From Chryseobacterium indologenes (GTDB lineage: Bacteria > Bacteroidota > Bacteroidia > Flavobacteriales > Weeksellaceae), in the NCBI GenBank assembly GCA_002439165.1, contig DJTE01000048.1, positions 1-64,000 on the forward strand: 64,000 bases of DNA, written 5' to 3'. Below, one piece after another: positions 51,091 through 59,159 of this stretch. Position numbers and translations under genes: made by a program. Under the pieces are notes generated by a model. That model was not told where the DNA came from and did not search any database. It was given only the letters and a program-made list of their open reading frames with translations. The number at the start of each line of letters is the position of its first letter. Within the stretch, counting starts at the first letter, position 1.

Positions 51091-51978
51091 TTATTGTGAA
51101 AGAAGTCCGAGAACTTTTTCAAGTCCTGCCGGCATTTCGTCATTGGTAGCCCGTACTTTTACCCCCAGAGAGTACTCTTTTTCCACTTTGATTCCTGTAC
51201 TGGAAGTTCTTTTATAAGATACATCCACTTTGAATTTTACAGGTCCCCAACCTCCGGAAACTCCGGCGTTGATTCCAAATTCATCGCTTACGTCTTTGGT
51301 GTAGGTAGAATTAAGCTTAACGTTAAAATCTACCTCGCAGGTTTCTATTCTGAAGCTTGGAACGTTCAGCAGCGCAATAAAAGGCACTGAAATCTCCACG
51401 TCGTCAGGAATAGTCTTGGGGTTGGTTGTGCTTACCGGTTCTTCAGGTTTAAAATCCGGGTTCGGGATATTCTTTTTGTATTTAAATTCTGCCATTCTCA
51501 GTTTTTTCGCACTGGCAGCATTGGCAGGATCGGTAAGCTCAAATCCTACTTCATTGATGAAGTTAACGGTAGCGATAGAAGCATTGGACTGTGCTTTTAC
51601 ACAGGCATCCAGAGGTCCGCCTATAATGGTGGCAAAATCTATACTTCCCAGTTCTGCAGCGAAATCTGCACCGGCAGCATCTGAAGTTCTGAAGATCTCA
51701 TCATCGGCAGCCATCTTGCCGGCAATAAGTTTCATGATCTCTGAAGAGGCTCCGGAAAAAGATTTTTCCCATTTTTCGTCATAATTCTTTTTAAAATCCT
51801 CTACGATGTTTAAGAGTTCTTTATTGGTGAGGGTTCCCAATTCTGAAGTCTCAATTCCTGAAACCTTTTCGTAGACTGCCGGGGTAAGCACTTTTTCTAC
51901 TCCTGACAGAAGGTCAATCAGTTCGTTTTTGGTTTTCTTGGCGTGGCTTGCTTCAAGCACCGATTTTAATGTTTCCAT
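51091..51978 (-). CDS. DUF2589 domain-containing protein, first gene of the subtilisin cassette
   Basis: 295 residues. The DUF2589 core is at about 113-290: IDFATIIGGPLDACVKAQSN, ATVNFINEVGF, VEISVPFIALLNVPSFRIET and EVDFNVKLNST, then a beta-rich Lys/Val tail (VKFKVDVSYKRTSSTG). An N-terminal extension of ~110 residues (ELIDLLSGVEKVLTPAVYEKV) is helical. Function of DUF2589 is unknown to me. There is no signal peptide. A -7-type TAATTTTG lies on the minus strand at 52010-52017, 32 bp before the ATG, so this gene heads the cassette. Confidence 0.75.
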   Translation of the reverse strand: METLKSVLEASHAKKTKNELIDLLSGVEKVLTPAVYEKVSGIETSELGTLTNKELLNIVEDFKKNYDEKWEKSFSGASSEIMKLIAGKMAADDEIFRTSDAAGADFAAELGSIDFATIIGGPLDACVKAQSNASIATVNFINEVGFELTDPANAASAKKLRMAEFKYKKNIPNPDFKPEEPVSTTNPKTIPDDVEISVPFIALLNVPSFRIETCEVDFNVKLNSTYTKDVSDEFGINAGVSGGWGPVKFKVDVSYKRTSSTGIKVEKEYSLGVKVRATNDEMPAGLEKVLGLLSQ

Positions 51979-52083
51979 ATTCTTTTGTTTTTAAATTAAT
52001 ACTGTGGGACAAAATTATCTCACTATTAATCAAAATATTACAGGAAAACCGCTTGATCTGTCCCGGAAAAACACCCTAAAAAT

Positions 52084-52118
52084 AAACGCCTGAACCACGG
52101 TAATAAGTTCAGGCGTTT
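52084..52118 (-). terminator. terminator of the second M1 peptidase gene
   Basis: Perfect 12-pair stem AAACGCCTGAAC / GTTCAGGCGTTT with an 11-base loop. On the minus strand it precedes TTTATTTTTA. It separates the M1 gene from the DUF2589 cassette downstream. Confidence 0.88.
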
Positions 52119-52159
52119 TAATAATAACTGTATCAGATTTCTGTTTCAGCACAATAGTT

Positions 52160-54097
52160 TTATGATGCTGTCCAGGTATTGTTTTTAGGATTTACATCCG
52201 GAACTACGGAATCGGGATCCAGCATTACCTCAGAAATTTCCTTCACAGAATTGACTCTGAAGGTCCATTCCGTGTTACGCTTCCAGATTTCCACCGGAAT
52301 TTTTACAATCTGTCGGGTTCCGTCTCTGAATTTTATCTGAACGGTTGTCGGCATTGGCAGCTGCCCCAGATTTTCGACGGTAACCTGCGCTCCGTTTCTG
52401 AAGTCTCCGTTCACATATTTCACGTCTTTCACCGACTGATCTATTTTCCATTTGTTGATAAACCAGCCTCTCCAGAACCAGCTGAGTTCTTCGCCGGAAA
52501 CATTTTCCATAGTATGGAAGAAATCCCAGGGGGTAGGATGTTTGAAGGCCCAGCGTTCAATATAGGTTTTGAACGCTTTGTCAAACTTTTCAGGTCCCAG
52601 AACTGCTTCTCTTAAAATTTCAAGCCCAAGCCCCGGCTTATAGTAGGCAAGAGCTCCGATGCTCCTTTCTTTCATATTATCGGGTCCTACCATCACAGGC
52701 TCCAGATTATCTCCCATCATAAAGCTTCCGCTTCTGGCAAGGTCTTTCTTTTTATAGTATTCCCCATTGTTGAATGCTTTTGTGGATAATTCATTAATAA
52801 AGGTATTGAATCCTTCATCCATCCACGCGAAAAGCCTTTCATTGGAGCCAACAATCATCGGGAACCAGTTGTGCCCGAATTCATGATCTGTGACTCCCCA
52901 AAGATCTTCTCCGGCTGAGTTCATGTGGCAGAATACGATTCCCGGATACTCCATTCCGCCTTCATTTCCTGCTACATTAGTGGCTGCGGGATAGGTATAT
53001 TCATACCATTTCTGTGAATAATGCTCTATCGCAGCTTTTGTATATTCCGTGGATCTGCCCCAGGCCTTCTCTCCTCCGCTTTCCACAGGATAGGCAGATA
53101 TGGCCAGTGATTTTTTGCCGCTCGGCAGGTTTATTTTTGCTGCGTCCAGGATAAATGCCGGTGAGGAAGCCCATGCAAAATCACGGGTCTGCTCAATCCT
53201 GAACTTCCAGGTTTTTGTTCCGGAGTCCTGATTTTTTCCGATCTCGGACTCTGTACGTATCATGACGGTCTTATCACTGTTCCTAGCCTGCTGCCAGCGG
53301 TTATTTTCTTCTTTGCTGTAAACGTCTTTAGCATTCAGAAGCTCTCCGGAAGCTACTACATAGTGATTTGCAGGAACGGTGATACTGGCTGTAATATTGC
53401 CATATTCAAGGTAAAATTCCGATGCCCCCAGGTAAGGCAGTGTATTCCAGCCCATCACATCATCATATACACACATTCTGGGATACCACTGTGCCACGGT
53501 AAAGATTTTGCCGTTTTTGGTATTCTGAACTCCCATTCTGTCGGATCCGTATTCAGGAGAGATAAATGAATATTCGATGGCAATTCTGGCTTTGCCGCCT
53601 TTTGCTTTAAGCTCATTGGGAAGATCGATCTGCATCCTGGTATCGGTAACGGTATATTTTACAGCTTTTCCGTCCAGTTTTACTGATTTTATTTTATATC
53701 CTCCCTCCAGTTTTTCACCTCTGGCTCCGTTTCTGCTTCCTGAAAGCGGAACTAAGGCATTTCCTCTGGAATCTTCTGCAAACAGGTTTTGATCCAGCTG
53801 CAGCCAGAGAAATCCCAGTTTATCGGGACTGTTGTTGGTATATATAATTTCGGCGGTACCGGAAATTTCATTTTTTGCTTCATTCAGAGAAACGTTCAGA
53901 TTGTAATCTGCTGAATTCTGCCAGTAGGCATAACCGGGCTGTCCGCTTGCAGAACGGGTTTCTGTTCCTGTCTGGGGGTAAAAAAAAGGTTTAAATGCTT
54001 CTACATAACTGTATTTCGGAGTTTCCTGTGCCTGGGCAGTGGCTGAAAGAAGGAAAACTGCGGCTGCAGCAACAATACCTGAGAGCTTAAAATTCAT
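52160..54097 (-). CDS. secreted M1 family metallopeptidase (second of two)
   Basis: 645 residues with a signal peptide ending near 23 (LSATAQAQ). The zinc site is HEFGH at 405-409 with Glu428 (WMDEGFNTF) at the M1 spacing. The substrate-recognition motif is GGMEYP rather than GxMEN, as in the paralogue at 40973. The N-terminal domain (about 50-300) is the usual beta saddle. It acts in the periplasm or outside. It is a single-gene unit, with the SDR terminator upstream and its own terminator at 52084-52118. Confidence 0.9.
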   Translation of the reverse strand: MNFKLSGIVAAAAVFLLSATAQAQETPKYSYVEAFKPFFYPQTGTETRSASGQPGYAYWQNSADYNLNVSLNEAKNEISGTAEIIYTNNSPDKLGFLWLQLDQNLFAEDSRGNALVPLSGSRNGARGEKLEGGYKIKSVKLDGKAVKYTVTDTRMQIDLPNELKAKGGKARIAIEYSFISPEYGSDRMGVQNTKNGKIFTVAQWYPRMCVYDDVMGWNTLPYLGASEFYLEYGNITASITVPANHYVVASGELLNAKDVYSKEENNRWQQARNSDKTVMIRTESEIGKNQDSGTKTWKFRIEQTRDFAWASSPAFILDAAKINLPSGKKSLAISAYPVESGGEKAWGRSTEYTKAAIEHYSQKWYEYTYPAATNVAGNEGGMEYPGIVFCHMNSAGEDLWGVTDHEFGHNWFPMIVGSNERLFAWMDEGFNTFINELSTKAFNNGEYYKKKDLARSGSFMMGDNLEPVMVGPDNMKERSIGALAYYKPGLGLEILREAVLGPEKFDKAFKTYIERWAFKHPTPWDFFHTMENVSGEELSWFWRGWFINKWKIDQSVKDVKYVNGDFRNGAQVTVENLGQLPMPTTVQIKFRDGTRQIVKIPVEIWKRNTEWTFRVNSVKEISEVMLDPDSVVPDVNPKNNTWTAS

Positions 54098-54133
54098 TTG
54101 AAAAAAATTTAGTAAATTCAGTGTATAAGTTAT

Positions 54134-54169
54134 AAAAAATCCCGGAATCGTTACAATCCGGGATTTTTT
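54134..54169 (-). terminator. terminator of the dienoyl-CoA reductase-like gene
   Basis: Perfect 13-pair stem AAAAAATCCCGGA / TCCGGGATTTTTT with a ten-base loop, 15 bp beyond the stop at 54185. Confidence 0.9.
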
Positions 54170-54184
54170 ATACTTATTTTTCGT

Positions 54185-55066
54185 TTAATTTGATTTTTTT
54201 GCCTTGATCATCGCTTCAAGGGCATCCCACATTTCTTTGGGAATATCTTCCAGCATATTGAATTCTCCTGCGCCCTGCAGCCATTCCCCTCCGTCTATGG
54301 TTACCACTTCCCCGTTCATATACGCTGAGTAATCTGAAACCAGGTAAGCGGCAAGATTGGCCAGTTCCTGATGTTCTCCCACTCTTCTTAAAGGCACTTT
54401 TTTCTTCATATCGAATTTTTCCTGAAGATCTCCCGGAAGCAGCCTGTCCCACGCTCCTTTGGTAGGGAAAGGCCCCGGAGCGATCGCATTGAAACGGATT
54501 CCGTATTTCGCCCACTCTACGGCAAGAGATCTTGTCATAGCCAGAACTCCTGCTTTGGCGCATGCTGAGGGAACTACATAGGCAGACCCGGTCCATGAAT
54601 AAGTGGTGACAATATTCAGGACGGTTCCCGGGGTTTTGGAATCTATCCAGTGTTTTCCTATGGATAATGTACAGTTCTTGGTTCCTTTTAAAACAATATC
54701 CAGAATAGAATCGAAAGCGGAATGCGTCAGTCTTTCCGTTGGGGAAATAAAGTTTCCGGCCGCATTATTCAGCAGGATATCAATTCTCCCGAATTCTTTT
54801 AAAGCAGCTTCTTTCATAGCTTCCACTTCATCCCAGTTTCTCACGTCGCAGGCTACGGAAAGTACTTTCCCGCCTGTTTCCTCTTCCAGCTCCTTTGCAG
54901 TGGTCTGAAGTTTTTCCAGGTTACGGGATGTGATCACTACTTTAGCGCCCAGCTCCAGAAAATATCTGGTCATTGCTCTCCCGAGACCGCTTCCGCCTCC
55001 TGTTACTATTGCCACTTTATCTTTTAATGCGCCCTCACGCAGCATCGGTTGGGTATACATATTCAT
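54185..55066 (-). CDS. short-chain dehydrogenase, 2,4-dienoyl-CoA reductase (DECR) type
   Basis: 293 residues. NADPH site TGGGSGLG at 22-29 and NNAAGN at 100-105. The usual YxxxK is missing: the position before the Lys reads SACAK. Instead Tyr156 (IVTTYSWTG) and Lys171 (VPSACAKAG) are 15 residues apart, the layout of mammalian 2,4-dienoyl-CoA reductase. The stretches VVPSACAKAGVLAMTRSLA and RFNAIAPGPFPTKGAWDRL also resemble that enzyme closely. It probably reduces dienoyl-CoA intermediates in beta-oxidation of unsaturated fatty acids. E. coli FadH is unrelated in sequence, so no symbol is given. Single-gene unit. Confidence 0.87.
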   Translation of the reverse strand: MNMYTQPMLREGALKDKVAIVTGGGSGLGRAMTRYFLELGAKVVITSRNLEKLQTTAKELEEETGGKVLSVACDVRNWDEVEAMKEAALKEFGRIDILLNNAAGNFISPTERLTHSAFDSILDIVLKGTKNCTLSIGKHWIDSKTPGTVLNIVTTYSWTGSAYVVPSACAKAGVLAMTRSLAVEWAKYGIRFNAIAPGPFPTKGAWDRLLPGDLQEKFDMKKKVPLRRVGEHQELANLAAYLVSDYSAYMNGEVVTIDGGEWLQGAGEFNMLEDIPKEMWDALEAMIKAKKSN

Positions 55067-55277
55067 ATAAATGTTATTTTTTTAAATAAAAGTTATCACA
55101 CAGATTGATCAGCTGTCTGAACAGCTTTATCATAAGTGTAAGATCGCTGAATGCTTATTATGTAAATTTAATACAATTATTCTTGCAGTTGATTTTAAAA
55201 ATTATGCAGAAGATAACAACGAAAAGTAAGGCCTATTCCCCAATCTCCGATTTCTGCTTTAGTGCAATTCTTTTCTG

Positions 55278-55319
55278 AAAACAGGCACAGCATTGAAAAA
55301 TCAATGCTGCGTCTGTTTT
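55278..55319 (-). terminator. terminator at the end of the cupin gene
   Basis: Arms AAAACAG...ACAGCATTGA and TCAATGCTG...CTGTTTT form a long stem with a weak middle. The right arm overlaps the stop codon of the cupin gene (55318-55320). Confidence 0.75.
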
Positions 55320-55815
55320 ATCTTCCGAAATCGTCCTGTACTCTTACAATGTCATCTTCATCTGAAGGATTGGATGCATCGGTATGCTGCCAGATTTCTG
55401 CGACTACTCCCCAGCCATTCAGACCGATCAGCCTGTGCCTTTCACCCTGCTGCAGTTTTACCTGTTCTTTCGGGTGGTATTCTTTCAGTTCGCCTTCTTC
55501 ATCTGTTGTACTTCTTTTGATTCCGACAGTTCCTTCCACAACCTGCCAGATTTCGGCTCTGCGGTGGTGATACTGCCAGCTCAACCGTGTCTGAGGGGCT
55601 ACAATAAGGATCTTAGGACTGAGCTTTCCGCTTATTTTCAGGTTATTGACATCAATTCCGTCAAAGTAACGGTTGGCAAAATCCTGTGCCTGGTTTTCAT
55701 CGATTACAAAGAAACCTCCCCAGGGTCTTGTGTCGTCTTTTGCGACAAGATTAAACCCCTGTGTACCAAGCATTTTTTCTATTTTATCGAATATTTCTTT
55801 TTTTACTGCACTCAT
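55318..55815 (-). CDS. cupin protein, mannose-6-phosphate isomerase type II-like
   Basis: 165 residues, cytoplasmic. The cupin core has PQTRLSWQYHHRRAEIWQVVEGTVGI (His-His...Glu metal ligands) and LQQGERHRLIGLNGWGVVAEIWQ, resembling the isomerase half of AlgA/ManC enzymes. The first ~55 residues (RPWGGFFVIDE) are family-like too. Database labels for such flavobacterial proteins vary between phosphoheptose isomerase and cupin. It lies 49 bp downstream of the GH92 gene and could process a mannose phosphate from the glycan cluster, an inference from context. Confidence 0.8.
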   Translation of the reverse strand: MSAVKKEIFDKIEKMLGTQGFNLVAKDDTRPWGGFFVIDENQAQDFANRYFDGIDVNNLKISGKLSPKILIVAPQTRLSWQYHHRRAEIWQVVEGTVGIKRSTTDEEGELKEYHPKEQVKLQQGERHRLIGLNGWGVVAEIWQHTDASNPSDEDDIVRVQDDFGR

Positions 55816-55864
55816 ACCGCTAAACTGCTCTTTAAGATTATTTTAAAAATTAAGTATTGTTTCA

Positions 55865-58135
55865 TTATTCCACAGACATTGAATACGGAAAATCTTTTTC
55901 CTGTGATCCTCTTTCTTTATTCGGTTTATTATCCATCTGAAAATCCAGCACGGCTCCTTTCATCAGTTCTTTATGGCTTAACCAGTTTCTGAAATAAGGC
56001 TGTGCATTGACTTTCAGAGATTTCACATAGAAATTATCGGCATTATTTTCCGGTGCTTTTATTTCTATTTTCTTTCCGTTTTCCAGATGGATTATGGCTT
56101 CTTTGAATAAGGGGGCTCCCAAAACATACTGATCCGTAGCGGGAGTAACAGGATAAAATCCTAAGGCTGAGAATACGTACCATGCAGAAGTCTGCCCGTT
56201 GTCTTCATCTCCGCAATAGCCGTCAGGAGTTGCCTGATAGAGTTTATCCAGCACCTGTCTTGTCCAGTACTGTGTTTTGTAGGGTGCTCCGGCATAGTTG
56301 TACAGATAGATCATATGCTGGATCGGCTGATTGCCGTGTGCATACTGTCCCATATTCATGATCTGCATTTCTCGGATCTCGTGTATGACACTGCCGTAAT
56401 AGCTGTCATCAAAAACAGGAGGAAGAGAAAATACTTCATCCAGTTTGGCTTCAAATTTCTTTTTACCTCCCATCAGCTTAGACAGCCCCTCAATATCCTG
56501 AAAAACCGACCATGTATAATGCCAGCTGTTCCCTTCTGTAAAGGCATCCCCCCATTTGAACGGATTGAATGGGGCCTGAAATTTTCCGTCTTTATTTTTT
56601 CCTCTCATCAGTCCGGTTTCCGGATCGAAAAGGTTTTTATAGTTGTAAGCTCTCTGTCTGTAAATATCAATTTCCGAAGCGGGTTTTCCCAATGCTTTTC
56701 CCAGCTGATAGATTGCAAAATCATCATAAGCATATTCTAAAGTTCTGGCTGCATTTTCGTTGATCTTTACGTCGTAAGGAACATAGCCCAGTGTATTGTA
56801 ATACTGAACTCCTCTGCGTCCGACTGCGTCAATAGGACCTTCGTTATTGGCTCCATGTTTAACGGCCTGCCAGAGAGTTTCTATGTCGTACCCCTGGAGA
56901 CCTTTTATGTAAGCATCTGCAACTACTGAAGCGGAATTATTCCCAATCATAATGTCAGAATATCCCGGACTGCTCCATTCAGGCAGAAATCCTCCTTCCT
57001 TGTAGGCATTCACCAATCCCTCCTGCATTTCAGCATTGATACCCGGATACACCAGGTTCAGGAATGGATACAGGGCACGGAAAGTATCCCAGAATCCGGT
57101 TCCGGCAAACATTTTTCCATCCAGGATCTTGCTGTTGTAGGGACTCCAGTGCTTTATTCTGTTCTGAGCATCAATTTCGTATAGTTTCTGCGGAAAGAAC
57201 AGCGTTCTGTACAGAGAGGAATAGAATGTCCTCATCTGCTGGTCTGTTCCTCCCTTCACTTCAATTTTACCCAATGTTTTATTCCAGATATTTTTAGCAT
57301 CTGTTTTTACCTGTTCAAAATTCCGGTTTCCGATCTCTCTTTTGAGGTTTAGTTCTGCCTGTTCGAAACTGATGAATGAAGAAGCTACTTTTGCATAAAC
57401 ACTTTCTTTGTTTTTAAGCTTAAATCCTATGACAGCTCCTGTATGTTCGCTGGCCAGTTCCAGCTGTCCGTTTACAAAAGCATTATCTTTCCAGACCGTG
57501 GTAAGATCGAAATCTTTATCGAACTGAACGACAAAATAGTTTTTAAAGTTTTCATATTTTCCTCTGGCATATTTGGTCGTATAGCCCAGAATTTTTCTTT
57601 CTTTCGGAATGATCTTAATATAGGATCCTTTATTTAAGGCATCAATCACTACATAGGCACTGTCTGTCCTGGGAAAATCAAATTTGAAAAAGGCCGCTCT
57701 TTCTGTCGGGGTAAGTTCTGTGGTAACGTTAATATCAGCCAGGTACACACTGTAATGATAAGGTTTTGCCACCTCAGCTTTATGGCTGAACCAGCTTGCC
57801 CGTTCTTCTTCTCTGAATTTTGGTTTACCTACTCCCGGCATAATGGCAAAAGCTCCGTAGTCATTCATCCACGGAGAAGGCTGATGGGTCTGTTTAAATC
57901 CTTTAATTTTATCGGCATCATAGGTATATGCCCACCCATCGCCCATTTTACCGGTCTGAGGTGTCCAGAGGTTCATTCCCCAGGGAAGTCCGATTGCCGG
58001 ATAGGTATTCCCATTGGACAGGGATGGTTTGGATTGGGTACCCATTAAAGGGTTCACATAATCGGCCGGGGACTTATCCTGTCCCAGTACCCATGTACTC
58101 AGTACAATAAAAAAAGATGAAATGATCAATTTCAT
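55865..58135 (-). CDS. GH92 family alpha-mannosidase, secreted
   Basis: 756 residues with a signal peptide ending near 18 (STWVLGQ). GH92 enzymes are calcium-dependent exo-alpha-mannosidases. Typical motifs: YVNPLMGTQSKPSLSNGNTYPAIGLPWGMN at the start of the N-terminal beta domain, HQPSPWMNDYGAFAIMPG, and in the (alpha/alpha)6 domain GTGFWDTFRALYP, GFLPEWSSPGY, and GYCGDEDNGQTSAWYVFSALGFYPVTP containing acidic catalytic residues. It would trim mannose from N-glycans in the periplasm. It begins 16 bp after the ROK kinase and is probably co-transcribed with it. Confidence 0.93.
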   Translation of the reverse strand: MKLIISSFFIVLSTWVLGQDKSPADYVNPLMGTQSKPSLSNGNTYPAIGLPWGMNLWTPQTGKMGDGWAYTYDADKIKGFKQTHQPSPWMNDYGAFAIMPGVGKPKFREEERASWFSHKAEVAKPYHYSVYLADINVTTELTPTERAAFFKFDFPRTDSAYVVIDALNKGSYIKIIPKERKILGYTTKYARGKYENFKNYFVVQFDKDFDLTTVWKDNAFVNGQLELASEHTGAVIGFKLKNKESVYAKVASSFISFEQAELNLKREIGNRNFEQVKTDAKNIWNKTLGKIEVKGGTDQQMRTFYSSLYRTLFFPQKLYEIDAQNRIKHWSPYNSKILDGKMFAGTGFWDTFRALYPFLNLVYPGINAEMQEGLVNAYKEGGFLPEWSSPGYSDIMIGNNSASVVADAYIKGLQGYDIETLWQAVKHGANNEGPIDAVGRRGVQYYNTLGYVPYDVKINENAARTLEYAYDDFAIYQLGKALGKPASEIDIYRQRAYNYKNLFDPETGLMRGKNKDGKFQAPFNPFKWGDAFTEGNSWHYTWSVFQDIEGLSKLMGGKKKFEAKLDEVFSLPPVFDDSYYGSVIHEIREMQIMNMGQYAHGNQPIQHMIYLYNYAGAPYKTQYWTRQVLDKLYQATPDGYCGDEDNGQTSAWYVFSALGFYPVTPATDQYVLGAPLFKEAIIHLENGKKIEIKAPENNADNFYVKSLKVNAQPYFRNWLSHKELMKGAVLDFQMDNKPNKERGSQEKDFPYSMSVE

Positions 58136-58151
58136 AATGTCATTCTGTTAA

Positions 58152-59015
58152 TTAATTCGTGGCTTTTTTCAAAGCATAACCTGCTGCTCCTAAAATGGCT
58201 GCATCTTCAAAAATAGCGGAAATTCTTACAGGAAGATCAATATTATCCTCAGATAAGTTTTTGTGAAGTCTTTCCTCAAAATAAGGATACATTTTGGCAA
58301 TGTTTCCGCCTATAACTAAAACTTCCGGCTGATAAGGGCTGATATATTTTACAATGAATTCTGCAAAGGAATCTGCGTACTCATCCAATATTTCGGTTTG
58401 TATGTTCTGAGGTTTATCCAGCAATTCTTTGGTTCCTGAAATTTCCTGTCCTGTAAGTTCTTTATACCGGTGTACAAACCAGCGTGTGGCCAGATAATCT
58501 TCACTGATAGAATTCCTGAAAGGGGAATCCCAGAGGTCTTCATCAGTAGCCGCTGTTCCGTCATAAAAGGCCGTTCCCAGCCCTGTTCCCAATGTTATTC
58601 CGAAAATTCTGTTACAGTCCTGCACGCAGCCCCCGAAAACTTCTCCTTCCAGAAAGGCTCCGGCATCATTTACAAAATGAATCTGCTGTTCTGAAACCGC
58701 TAATCTTTCAGCCAGCTCTTCTTTAATATTGATTTGGTATATATCAATAAATTTCCCCTGCTGCATCAGGGAAATTCCATTTTCATAATCGAAGGGTCCC
58801 GGCATGGCTATTCCTATTAAAAGGTTTTCTTTCGCAAGCCCTTCTGTAACTTTTTCAACAGCAGAAACCCAGGAAGAAAAGATGGTTTCCCGGGAACCAA
58901 AGGAATCGACATGTTCCCTGACGTAAGTGGATGCAATGATTTCACGTTTAGCCGGATCTACCTGTGCCATTGTAATATGGGAGCCGCCGATATCTATTCC
59001 TATTATATTTTGCAT
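58152..59015 (-). CDS. ROK family sugar kinase, without the zinc motif
   Basis: 287 residues, cytoplasmic. Phosphate-binding GIDIGGSHITMAQVDP at the N-terminus, GIAMPGPFDYENGISLMQQGKF in the middle, FVNDAGAFLEGEVFGG with the catalytic Asp (NDA), and GTGLGTAFYDG. The CxCGxxGC zinc motif of ROK repressors and many glucokinases is absent. It should phosphorylate glucose, mannose or a related hexose. It is followed by GH92 after 16 bp, pointing to a released sugar as substrate. A minus-strand -7-type TAACTTTG lies at 59068-59075. Confidence 0.88.
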   Translation of the reverse strand: MQNIIGIDIGGSHITMAQVDPAKREIIASTYVREHVDSFGSRETIFSSWVSAVEKVTEGLAKENLLIGIAMPGPFDYENGISLMQQGKFIDIYQINIKEELAERLAVSEQQIHFVNDAGAFLEGEVFGGCVQDCNRIFGITLGTGLGTAFYDGTAATDEDLWDSPFRNSISEDYLATRWFVHRYKELTGQEISGTKELLDKPQNIQTEILDEYADSFAEFIVKYISPYQPEVLVIGGNIAKMYPYFEERLHKNLSEDNIDLPVRISAIFEDAAILGAAGYALKKATN

Positions 59016-59159
59016 GATGTTTGTTTTATCCGAATAAAAAAACTGTGACCCAAACGGACAGTAATAGCAAAGTTAAGTACTAATATACGTCCGTTTCAGG
59101 TCCCAGTCAAAAATCCCCTAATTTTTATTTTTTTGTCATGTATTTTATCTTTTCCGGTT

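Noticed and set aside
54216..54596. 126-codon frame on the minus strand within the dienoyl-CoA reductase-like gene
   Set aside because: Same strand but a shifted frame inside an intact SDR; no sign of a frameshift in the SDR.
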